64,000 nucleotides of DNA from the NCBI GenBank assembly GCA_965216395.1, contig OZ244156.1, forward strand, positions 1,364,001 through 1,428,000. Direction: 5' to 3'. The notes beneath the pieces are model-generated. The model made no database searches. It saw only the letters and a program-made list of their open reading frames with translations, and had not been told where the DNA came from. Shown piece by piece: positions 34,274-41,867 of the stretch. This stretch comes from CAZBXD01 sp965216395. GTDB taxonomy: Bacteria; Pseudomonadota; Alphaproteobacteria; Micavibrionales; SZUA-601. The position numbers and the translations under genes are program-made. Each line of letters starts with the position of its first letter. The first letter of the stretch is position 1.

Positions 34274-35092
34274 ATGAAATTAATCGCAGATATCGGCGCA
34301 ACAAACTCACGTTGGGTGCTAAAAAGTCGGGAAAACGAAAAAAGATTTTCAGCAAAAGGGTTTAATCCATCTTTTGATGCTCCAGAAATTTTATCTGACA
34401 TTCTACGGACGCTAGACATCGTAAAAGATAACATCACAGACATTCATCTTTATGGCGCTGGATTAACACCCGCTAAACAAGAACCCGTTCGCACCCTTTT
34501 AGAAGAACATTTCCATCAAGCAAAAACAATTGATCTTGAAACCGATCTTTTAGGAACATGTCGCAGTTTAGCGAAAAATCAGCAAGCCCTAGTCGGTATT
34601 TTGGGCACGGGTTCTAATTCTTGTTTTTATGACGGTCAAAAAATTAAAGAAAATATTCGTTCCATGGGATATCTTTTTGGTGACGAGGGCAGTGCATACA
34701 GCATTGGACGCGATATTATCAAAAGCTTTGGTCGCAAAGAATTTGATCACGATTTAGAAAAAGAATTTATGGATAAATTTAACCTGACCCATAAAAATTT
34801 GACCAAAACGCTTTATGCCTCTAAACAAATCAATGTTACTGTCGCACAATATGCTCAATTCGCCAGTGCGCATATAGCCCATCCGGTTATACAAGCTATT
34901 GTGACTGCTAATTTGAAAAACTACATAGACCTTTTAAAGCAATATAACCAAAAAGAGTTGCCCCTATTTATGACAGGCTCAATTGCATGTATTTTTCAAA
35001 ACAATATTCAAGAGATTTTAAACGCATCTCATATGAAACAAGCTACTTTTATAGAAGATATTTTACCTGGGCTTGTTCAGTATCACATTTAA
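34274..35092 (+). CDS. BadF/BadG-type ATPase, probable amino-sugar kinase
   Basis: The 272-residue protein has the ASKHA/actin-like fold: phosphate-1 motif MKLIADIGATNSRW, connector and phosphate-2 motif GILGTGSNSCFYDGQ (about 115-129), GYLFGDEGSAYSIGRD (with the catalytic-region aspartate), and adenosine motif MTGSIA (about 236-241). The combination with GDEGSAYSIGR matches the BadF/BadG/BcrA/BcrD family in which N-acetylglucosamine/muramic acid kinases are found. It may recycle cell-wall sugars, by inference. Its end overlaps the convergent IMPase gene by 4 bp. AAAGG lies 9 bp before the ATG. Confidence 0.78.
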   Translation: MKLIADIGATNSRWVLKSRENEKRFSAKGFNPSFDAPEILSDILRTLDIVKDNITDIHLYGAGLTPAKQEPVRTLLEEHFHQAKTIDLETDLLGTCRSLAKNQQALVGILGTGSNSCFYDGQKIKENIRSMGYLFGDEGSAYSIGRDIIKSFGRKEFDHDLEKEFMDKFNLTHKNLTKTLYASKQINVTVAQYAQFASAHIAHPVIQAIVTANLKNYIDLLKQYNQKELPLFMTGSIACIFQNNIQEILNASHMKQATFIEDILPGLVQYHI

Positions 35093-35925
35093 AATTTTTG
35101 AAAATCTAAAATCTTTTCTCGTAGCTCTTGATAATGAGACGAACGACATAAAATCCATGGATTTTTAACCCGCCAGGTTTCACTAAAAAGATTAAAGGAA
35201 AAATGATCAATTGTTTTATCGTTGGTAATATCAAAATATTCAAAACCAAGTGCTTTAGCAATCGACCAACCGCCACACATATCCCAAAGATAGGCACCAA
35301 AAACAACGCCTACCGATTTATTGACTAATGTCCATAAAATTTTGGGTACATAAGCATAACAATCTAAACAAACCATCGTTGAAAGATCATAATTTATATT
35401 CAACCATAAGGGCGTAAAAAAGACTGATTTATCATTTAACTCCAAAGAAACTGGCGATATAATATGTTTCTTTTCTTTATCAGAAAAAACATTTGTTATA
35501 TAGGAAACATTCTGCCGATCATAATAAAGAAGCTCTTGGGTTAACGGAAGATAAAGCGCACCAATCCACGGCTCATTATCTTTTAAAACACCAATACTCA
35601 AACCCCAAAAAGGTAAGCTGAGTGCATAAGGATGCGTCCCATCGATTGGATCAATCACCCAAGTATATTGAGATCGACATAGTGTATTTTTATAATAATT
35701 TTCTGATAACTGAGAAACACTTTCTTCATCGATAATAATATGGCCTTGATCCATATAGGCTGAGAACTTATCACGCGCTAAAGCACTGATCGCCAAATCA
35801 GTTTGTGTGACAACTGTTTGATTATCTTTAAGATCAAAGGTTATATTTTCTTGATTTTCGAGAGCAATTCGACCTGCTTTTTGGCAAAATTTAATGATAT
35901 CCTCAATAGTTTTTTTAGGATCCAT
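35089..35925 (-). CDS. Inositol monophosphatase family protein
   Basis: The 278-residue phosphatase has the metal-binding motifs IIIDEES (E67/E68 in place of the usual GEE), VIDPIDGTHPY (D92, D95) and a C-terminal YLWDMCGGWSIAKALG (WD motif aspartate). This family dephosphorylates inositol phosphates, histidinol phosphate or 3'-phosphoadenosine 5'-phosphate (PAP/CysQ). The substrate cannot be fixed from sequence. It is 5 bp downstream of accC and probably cotranscribed with accB-accC. A second IMPase with canonical motifs lies at 56.5 kb. Confidence 0.85.
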   Translation of the reverse strand: MDPKKTIEDIIKFCQKAGRIALENQENITFDLKDNQTVVTQTDLAISALARDKFSAYMDQGHIIIDEESVSQLSENYYKNTLCRSQYTWVIDPIDGTHPYALSLPFWGLSIGVLKDNEPWIGALYLPLTQELLYYDRQNVSYITNVFSDKEKKHIISPVSLELNDKSVFFTPLWLNINYDLSTMVCLDCYAYVPKILWTLVNKSVGVVFGAYLWDMCGGWSIAKALGFEYFDITNDKTIDHFSFNLFSETWRVKNPWILCRSSHYQELREKILDFQKF

Positions 35926-35930
35926 GCGTT

Positions 35931-37310
35931 TTAAGCCGCTTGGTCGTCTTTTTTCGCCTTACCTTTGCCCTTGCCATTTTCCAGCCAATTTTCCAACCAA
36001 TGGATATTATACGACCCATCAATAAAATCGGGATCTTCGATAATTTCTTGGTGGAGCGGGATTAGCGTATCGACCCCTTCGATCACAAATTCTTTCAGAC
36101 ATCGTTTCAAACGCATGATGCAACTATTACGCGTGCGCCCATAAACAATCAGTTTGGCGATCATACTGTCATAGGTGGGTGGGATTTTATAGCCATCATA
36201 AATCGCACTATCCACACGCACATTCAAACCACCGGGGAAATGACTGCGTTTAATCAAACCGGGTGAAGGAAAAAAGCTTTCTGGGTTTTCGGCATTAATA
36301 CGACATTCAATTGCATGACCACGTAGTTGAATATCATCTTGTTTAAAACTGAGTTTCGCGCCCGCGGCAACCCGGATTTGTTCACGCACCAAATCAATAC
36401 CTGTGATCATTTCGGTGACGGGGTGTTCCACTTGTAGACGGGTATTCATCTCCATGAAATAAAATTTGCCATCTTCAAAGAGATATTCAATCGTCCCCAA
36501 TCCACAATAACCCATTTCGGCCGCCACTTTGGCGGAAAGTTCACCAATATATTTACGCTGTTCTGCGTTAAGAGCCGGAGATGGCCCTTCTTCAACCACT
36601 TTCTGATGACTGCGTTGTACGGAGCAATCACGCTCCCCAAGGTGAATCGCATTGCCATGACTATCGCCAAGCAGTTGAATCTCAATATGGCGGGGCTTCG
36701 TCAAGAATTTCTCCATATACATGGTGTCATCGCCAAAGGCGGCCTTTGATTCACGGCGGGACATATTCCATGCCTCTTCCAATTCATCCGCCGTCATGGC
36801 CACTTTCATACCCTTACCACCGCCACCAGCGGCCGCTTTAATAATCACGGGATAACCCATATCCGCGGCAATTTCTTTTGCTTGATCAAGGCTTTCTAAA
36901 GCGCCATCTGAACCAGGCACAACAGGGATCCCTAAATTTTTGACCGTTGTTTTAGCAATGGTTTTATTCCCCATCGCATGAATTAAATCCGCATTCGGAC
37001 CAATCCATGTAAAGCCGTGTTCTTCGACCATGCGTGCAAATTCAGCATTCTCTGACAAGAAACCGATCCCGGGATGAATCGCATCCGCACCTGTAATGGA
37101 GGCAGCCGTTAAAATGGCGGGTATATTCAAATAACTGTCTTTAGATGCCGCAGCACCGATACACACAGATTCATCGGCCAAGCGAACATGCATCGCATCT
37201 TCATCAACCGTTGAATGAATAGCGACCGTTTCAATACCCATTTCTTGACAAGCGCGATGAATACGAAGAGCAATTTCACCACGGTTAGCAATCAAAACTT
37301 TTTTAAACAT
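35931..37310 (-). CDS. accC: Acetyl-CoA carboxylase, biotin carboxylase subunit
   Basis: The 459-residue ATP-grasp enzyme carboxylates the biotin on AccB, the first step of fatty acid synthesis. Features are FKKVLIANRGEIALRI at the start, the ATP-binding glycine loop KAAAGGGGKGMKVA, HIEIQLLGDSHGN, LGERDCSVQRSHQKVVEE, FMEMNTRLQVEHPVTE (catalytic E and R) and RGHAIECRINAE. Length is usual (about 450), with an added lysine/glycine tail (NGKGKGKAKKDDQ). It lies 9 bp after accB; the IMPase gene follows. Confidence 0.97.
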   Translation of the reverse strand: MFKKVLIANRGEIALRIHRACQEMGIETVAIHSTVDEDAMHVRLADESVCIGAAASKDSYLNIPAILTAASITGADAIHPGIGFLSENAEFARMVEEHGFTWIGPNADLIHAMGNKTIAKTTVKNLGIPVVPGSDGALESLDQAKEIAADMGYPVIIKAAAGGGGKGMKVAMTADELEEAWNMSRRESKAAFGDDTMYMEKFLTKPRHIEIQLLGDSHGNAIHLGERDCSVQRSHQKVVEEGPSPALNAEQRKYIGELSAKVAAEMGYCGLGTIEYLFEDGKFYFMEMNTRLQVEHPVTEMITGIDLVREQIRVAAGAKLSFKQDDIQLRGHAIECRINAENPESFFPSPGLIKRSHFPGGLNVRVDSAIYDGYKIPPTYDSMIAKLIVYGRTRNSCIMRLKRCLKEFVIEGVDTLIPLHQEIIEDPDFIDGSYNIHWLENWLENGKGKGKAKKDDQAA

Positions 37311-37319
37311 GCCTGATCC

Positions 37320-37784
37320 TTACTCAATAACAACCAGGACTTCGCCATATTCAACAGGCTGAGCATCATCGACCAAAATTTCTTTAATTGTTCCTGATTT
37401 TGGTGCCTTGATCGGATTCATAACCTTCATCGCTTCAACAATCAGCAATGTATCGCCTTGCTTAACACTGTCCCCCGCACTGACAAACGGCGCTGAATCA
37501 GGATCCGGCTTCATGTAAACAGTTCCAACCATTGGTGATTTTACAGCCCCCGCATGGTTATCATAACCACCTGCATTTGCATCCGCATTGGGTGCATTAT
37601 TTGTAACGGGCATCGCCACAGGTGCAACAACAGGCGCAGGCGCAACAGCGGCCACATGACCTCCGCCCCGACTCACACGGATACTGTGATCATCTTGGGT
37701 AATCTCAATCTCATTAAGATTGGTTTCGTCCAGCAATTCAGCCAGTTGACGTATAGCTTTATCATCGATTTTTATTGAAGACAT
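37320..37784 (-). CDS. accB: Acetyl-CoA carboxylase biotin carboxyl carrier protein
   Basis: The 154-residue carrier holds the biotin that shuttles between AccC and the carboxyltransferase. The biotin-accepting lysine is K120 in VEAMKVMN. Residues 1-40 bind AccC, residues 42-80 are an Ala/Pro/Val/Asn-rich linker, and 81-154 form the biotinyl domain with the bacterial thumb (YMKPDPDSAPFVSAG). I prefer the ATG at 37784; an in-frame ATG four codons earlier (37796) is possible and neither has a clear ribosome site. It forms the accB-accC operon. Confidence 0.95.
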   Translation of the reverse strand: MSSIKIDDKAIRQLAELLDETNLNEIEITQDDHSIRVSRGGGHVAAVAPAPVVAPVAMPVTNNAPNADANAGGYDNHAGAVKSPMVGTVYMKPDPDSAPFVSAGDSVKQGDTLLIVEAMKVMNPIKAPKSGTIKEILVDDAQPVEYGEVLVVIE

Positions 37785-37889
37785 AATGTATCTCATTTTT
37801 AATTAAATTTTCGAATGCGCACTTTAGCAATATTTATCTATCCTGCCAAGTATTGTCTAAAATATCATATAAATCATTGAGTTAAAACA

Positions 37890-37918
37890 ATAAAGGCTCA
37901 TATAAAATGAGCCTTTAT
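37890..37918 (-). terminator. Rho-independent terminator of the DsbA-like gene
   Basis: A perfect 10-bp stem (AAAGGCTCAT, 37892-37901, pairing with 37907-37916, 5-nt loop) lies 27 bp after the stop. On the minus strand it is followed by TTGTTTTAA. It separates this gene from accB. Confidence 0.75.
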
Positions 37919-37943
37919 ACGTTATATTGCGTAAAATAATCTC

Positions 37944-38714
37944 TTATGAAGCAGATTCGCTGGCCATACGGGCCTTTTCTTCTTCGATAATTGTTTTAAG
38001 ACGCGTGTAACCAATCGCACCAGGGACTTTGCGTTGTCCTACCAAGAAAAACGGGGTGCCGCGCACCTGAAGCGTGCGTGCAAATTCCATATTTTCTGCA
38101 ATCGCATCCAACACATCTTGGGAATTCGCATCTTGGGTTAATTGGGCCACATCTAATTCCAATTCTGTGCCATATTTTTCTAATGCTGCAACGTCAAAAC
38201 CACCTCTGTGTTGCATTAATTTTGTATGATATTCAAGATATTTTCCTTGTTTATCCGCGGCCAAAGCATAACGCGCAGCCAATTCAGAAGCATCATTTAA
38301 AATGGGCAATTCTCTAAAAACGACTTTGATACTGTCTTCATCTTCTGTAAGACGATTCACATCATTGACAATACGTTTACAATAACCACAATTATAATCG
38401 AAAAACTCAACAACGGTAATATCACCATCTGCATCGCCGGCCATGGGCGCATTATCATGCAAACCAGCTGGAATTTCAGAAACTTTCATCTTTTCATCAC
38501 GAAGTTTCTGCGCTTTTTTACGGGCATCTTCTTCAACGGTTTTGACAATCAATTCTGGATTGTTTTCAATATATTCTTTGACAATTTCACGAATGGCTTC
38601 TTTTTCTGTCTCCGTCATCAAAAAACCCGTCGCGCTTTCTTGGGCGAAACTGGGGGTTATTGTCAATACACTCGCGATCAAGGTTAAGACAAAAGTAAAT
38701 TGTTTTATGAACAT
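37944..38714 (-). CDS. DsbA-family periplasmic thiol-disulfide oxidoreductase
   Basis: The 256-residue protein has a signal peptide (1-24, ending SFA), a helical N-terminal extension (30-85, EAIREIVKEYIENNPELIVKTVEE) typical of ScsC/Com1-like members that oligomerise, and a thioredoxin fold with active site C109-G-Y-C112 in FFDYNCGYCKRI. The cis-proline loop is VRGTPFFLVG. It would introduce or isomerise disulfides in exported proteins. The cysteine-rich secreted protein at 2.7 kb is a possible client, by inference. It has its own terminator and is downstream of the M48 protease gene. Confidence 0.9.
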   Translation of the reverse strand: MFIKQFTFVLTLIASVLTITPSFAQESATGFLMTETEKEAIREIVKEYIENNPELIVKTVEEDARKKAQKLRDEKMKVSEIPAGLHDNAPMAGDADGDITVVEFFDYNCGYCKRIVNDVNRLTEDEDSIKVVFRELPILNDASELAARYALAADKQGKYLEYHTKLMQHRGGFDVAALEKYGTELELDVAQLTQDANSQDVLDAIAENMEFARTLQVRGTPFFLVGQRKVPGAIGYTRLKTIIEEEKARMASESAS

Positions 38715-38863
38715 AGTAATTCCTTATTTTATATTGAATTTATGAGAGATCGAAACCGATATTCTTACAGCTCTACTCTACTATCCTTTGTTTTATTCGT
38801 AACAGCAAGCCTTTTGTTACATTCTTGTCAAAAAATTATATCATATTTTATTAAAAATTTAAA

Positions 38864-40195
38864 CTAATTTTTAACTGTTTTAATTTGTTCAATTAAATCT
38901 TGAGCGCGTTGCCAGGCACTGCTCTCTTTTGGTAAAACGTCTTGCGCCAGTTTGGCTTGTTGCATTGCAAAGGTCATATCGCTGAGCAAGAATGCTTCCT
39001 CAGCCAGATACAGCTTAGCCAATCCATCATTACCAATGCGCCCATGCGCTGTGGCCAATAAACGATAAAGGCGGGGTGTTTTGGCTTCGCCTTTTTGGGC
39101 GTGGGTTAAATGAGTGATCACGTCTGGAATAAGGCTGTTATCAAGACGTTGCAACATGGTTTTTGCCAATTCCAAACGGATTAAGGCTTGGTTGGGTAAA
39201 AGTTCAGCCGCCTTTGAATAGGCCGTAATGGCTTCATCAATGCGGCCGTTTTCAAGCAGAATTTGTCCCTTTAATTCGTGTAAGTAGCCCTTATTGCTTA
39301 TATTTTCAGTCATAATAAATTGATCTATAAGGTTTAAAGCTTGATCGACCTCTCCGCGGCGATATTGTGCGATTGCACGCGCGTAGCGCGCGGAAAAATC
39401 ATCGCGCCCTTGATATTCAAGCGCAACTTGATCGGGATGCAAAAACCCATATATTTTGGCACGGATTTTTTGATGATATGTATCAAATTCTGATGGCCAA
39501 GATTGATCTTTATGACGGGTGTTTTCGACCGCCGCTGTAACGGAATTGACCCGATCTCGGGTCAAAGGGTGGGTGCGCAAATAATCTGATTGTTGCGAAG
39601 TGGGTAACAATTCCTGATCGGCCAGACGTTGTAAAAATTGAACCATGCCACGCCCGGAATATCCCGCATCATCCAAATAAGCAATCGCCGCTTGATCGGC
39701 TGAGGCTTCATAGGTACGACTATTTTTCAGCGCATAACCAATCGCATTGGCCTGTCCGCCGGCGATCACGGCTCCGGCGGCTTCACTGCCACCACCGGCC
39801 AATCCGACCGCCGCCCCTAAAAGTGTTGAAATAATCGCTTGGGTGGAAGCTTCGCGCCCCACTTCTTGACTGCGTACCAAATGACCCGCGGCGATGTGTC
39901 CCGTTTCATGGGCAATGACACCAATCAATTCACCGACATCTTCGGCTTTTAAAATCAACCCTGTATTGAGGAAGATATTTTGCCCTCCCGCGACAAAGGC
40001 ATTGATGGCTGGATCATTGATCAAAACAATATTTACATCTTGGGGATTAAGCCCCGCTTGGACAAAAATCGGTTCCGACATGGTGCGGATATATGTTTCA
40101 ATCTCCGCATCACGGATAATAGTTTGTGCCTGCGCGGATGTAACACTGGCCAAGATTAATAATAGAACAGTAACAATTTTTATAAAATAATGCAT
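38864..40195 (-). CDS. bepA: M48 family metalloprotease with TPR domain (BepA-like)
   Basis: The 443-residue periplasmic protein has a signal peptide (1-24, ending AQA), then an M48 zinc protease domain with HETGH (H96, E97, H100) and downstream TYEASADQAA providing the third ligand, and then C-terminal TPR repeats (about 270-440, with GYLHELKGQILLENGRIDEAITAYSKAAELLP). It resembles BepA, which degrades or assists misfolded outer-membrane proteins such as LptD. Its link to envelope quality control agrees with the neighbouring DsbA-like protein. The ATG is 42 bp after the solute-binding gene, so the two may be one unit. Confidence 0.9.
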   Translation of the reverse strand: MHYFIKIVTVLLLILASVTSAQAQTIIRDAEIETYIRTMSEPIFVQAGLNPQDVNIVLINDPAINAFVAGGQNIFLNTGLILKAEDVGELIGVIAHETGHIAAGHLVRSQEVGREASTQAIISTLLGAAVGLAGGGSEAAGAVIAGGQANAIGYALKNSRTYEASADQAAIAYLDDAGYSGRGMVQFLQRLADQELLPTSQQSDYLRTHPLTRDRVNSVTAAVENTRHKDQSWPSEFDTYHQKIRAKIYGFLHPDQVALEYQGRDDFSARYARAIAQYRRGEVDQALNLIDQFIMTENISNKGYLHELKGQILLENGRIDEAITAYSKAAELLPNQALIRLELAKTMLQRLDNSLIPDVITHLTHAQKGEAKTPRLYRLLATAHGRIGNDGLAKLYLAEEAFLLSDMTFAMQQAKLAQDVLPKESSAWQRAQDLIEQIKTVKN

Positions 40196-40237
40196 AAGCT
40201 ATTTTACTATGATTTATAAAACATAGCCAATATTATC

Positions 40238-41128
40238 TCAATTTTTATAAGGTGACCGCCTCAAATCAATTGGCGAAGATACTCGCAAAAGTGCTCCTGG
40301 CGTATTTTCGTATTTTTGAATTAAATTCTCAATGTAACCATTATAATGCAGTTGACGGGTCGCTTGATCTAACATGCGCGTCAATTCATCTTCACCTTTT
40401 TTAACGGCAATCGTATTCCCAAAAAATAGCACTGGATAATCAAGGGGAAGTTTTTTGAGTTTATCTGGATTACTGGTCATGTAATTATACGCTGTGAAAA
40501 CATCATTGACAGTCGCATCCGCTTTACCATTAACAATATTTAAGAACAGTTCAGGAACCGTATTGGTCTCAGTCAGGATGAGTTTCTCGGCCTCAGGATA
40601 TTTTTGATCAATCACAATATCACCAACCAGACCATCCATGCTCGCAAAAGTGACATGTGGATTATTTAAAAGATCGTCTTTATAATCAAAACGATGATCA
40701 TCGGCGCGAACATAGATATTGAGCGGAATATAAAAAATTGGTTCCGTAAAATCCATCGCCCGTGGCCGGGGCGCAATCGGCCAAACGCCGGCGCATTGAG
40801 CATCAATCCGTTCAAATTCTAAATCCAGAACATAATCGGTAAATCCTGTATCCTTGACCCATTCAATATCTAAGTTAAGAATATTGCCAAGTTCATTAAC
40901 GTATTCATAAAAGATACCGCTCATTTCACCCGTAACCGGATCCTTGGACGTTAATGGTGGCCATTGCCAATAGCCACAACGTAAGGTGTTGGTGCGTAAA
41001 ACCCGTTCAAAAACAGTTTCTTGGGGTTCTTGGTTTTCTAAATAGGGCGAATCAACAAAATGAAAAATCAAAAAAACAGTCAAGACCGTTGTTAGGACCG
41101 ATATGGGAATTATTTTCAAACTATTCAT
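40238..41128 (-). CDS. Extracellular solute-binding protein, family 3
   Basis: The 296-residue protein has an N-terminal hydrophobic segment (about 7-25, ISVLTTVLTVFLIFHFV) that could be a signal peptide or anchor, then a family 3 two-lobe binding domain (VLRTNTLRCGYWQWPPLTSKDPVTGEMSGIFYEYVNELG, then RIDAQCAGVWPIAPRPRAMDFTEPIFY). Ligands of this family are polar amino acids and similar small molecules. No permease or ATPase gene is adjacent, so it may serve a distant transporter or act as a sensor. It starts 1 bp after the EEP nuclease stop, with AAGGG before the ATG. Confidence 0.83.
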   Translation of the reverse strand: MNSLKIIPISVLTTVLTVFLIFHFVDSPYLENQEPQETVFERVLRTNTLRCGYWQWPPLTSKDPVTGEMSGIFYEYVNELGNILNLDIEWVKDTGFTDYVLDLEFERIDAQCAGVWPIAPRPRAMDFTEPIFYIPLNIYVRADDHRFDYKDDLLNNPHVTFASMDGLVGDIVIDQKYPEAEKLILTETNTVPELFLNIVNGKADATVNDVFTAYNYMTSNPDKLKKLPLDYPVLFFGNTIAVKKGEDELTRMLDQATRQLHYNGYIENLIQKYENTPGALLRVSSPIDLRRSPYKN

Positions 41129-41129
41129 A

Positions 41130-41864
41130 TCAAACCCTTATTGAAGCCATTAATGGAGAATGATCAGAAATGAGATCATCCAGAACTTTAAATTCATCCA
41201 CGATAATCGCATCATCAACAAAAATATAATCGCATACATGCTGGTCAGTTTTATAAAATTGGGTGCGCGTGGTTTGAATATCATGAGTCATAGATAAATT
41301 ATTCAAAGATTGATTAAGCGGTAGCAAGCTAGGCGCTTCGGGTAATAAATTAAAATCGCCCGTGACCACAATAGGACCCGTTAAACTTTTAATATGATCG
41401 ACAATCATATTCATCTGTCGCGTAATATCGTCATTACCTAATTTACCTTTATTAGGTTGGGCATGATGATTAATAATATTAATTTTGCCATCAGGCGTGT
41501 CAATTACTGCATGTTGAAAATTACGGACATAATAATAGACATCCCTTGAAATCAGACCTTCAATATACGGATCAGCGGTAAAAACGGTTTCTTTATGTGT
41601 GATCGGATATCGGGCAAAGATTAAATTACCAAAATGGGTTTTAGCTTTTTCACAATCGACATCAAATATTGGCGCATAATAAAAATGATAATCAGGAAAC
41701 TCATCTTGCAAAACTTCCAAATTATTGGTGTCAAAAACGGTATTGCCTTGCGGTGAAGAAAAAACCTCCTGCAAGCAAATAATGTCTGGGTTTTCGCAGT
41801 GCAACATCTGAAGAACGCCGGGCATCAAACGCCCGCCCCACATATTTAATTGCACAATCTTCAT
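41130..41864 (-). CDS. Endonuclease/exonuclease/phosphatase (EEP) family protein
   Basis: The 244-residue protein has the EEP fold: IVQLNMWGG at the start, DIICLQEVF (metal-binding E), VIDTPDGKINIINHHAQPN (catalytic His region), IVVTGDFNLLPEAP (D and N) and ISDHSPLMASI (final D-H). These proteins cleave phosphodiesters or phosphate esters, from DNA to inositol phosphates and sphingomyelin. No signal peptide is visible, so a cytosolic substrate is likely. The gene starts 3 bp after gyrB and is followed 1 bp later by the solute-binding protein gene, giving a gyrB-EEP-SBP unit. Confidence 0.85.
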   Translation of the reverse strand: MKIVQLNMWGGRLMPGVLQMLHCENPDIICLQEVFSSPQGNTVFDTNNLEVLQDEFPDYHFYYAPIFDVDCEKAKTHFGNLIFARYPITHKETVFTADPYIEGLISRDVYYYVRNFQHAVIDTPDGKINIINHHAQPNKGKLGNDDITRQMNMIVDHIKSLTGPIVVTGDFNLLPEAPSLLPLNQSLNNLSMTHDIQTTRTQFYKTDQHVCDYIFVDDAIIVDEFKVLDDLISDHSPLMASIRV

Positions 41865-41867
41865 GAT

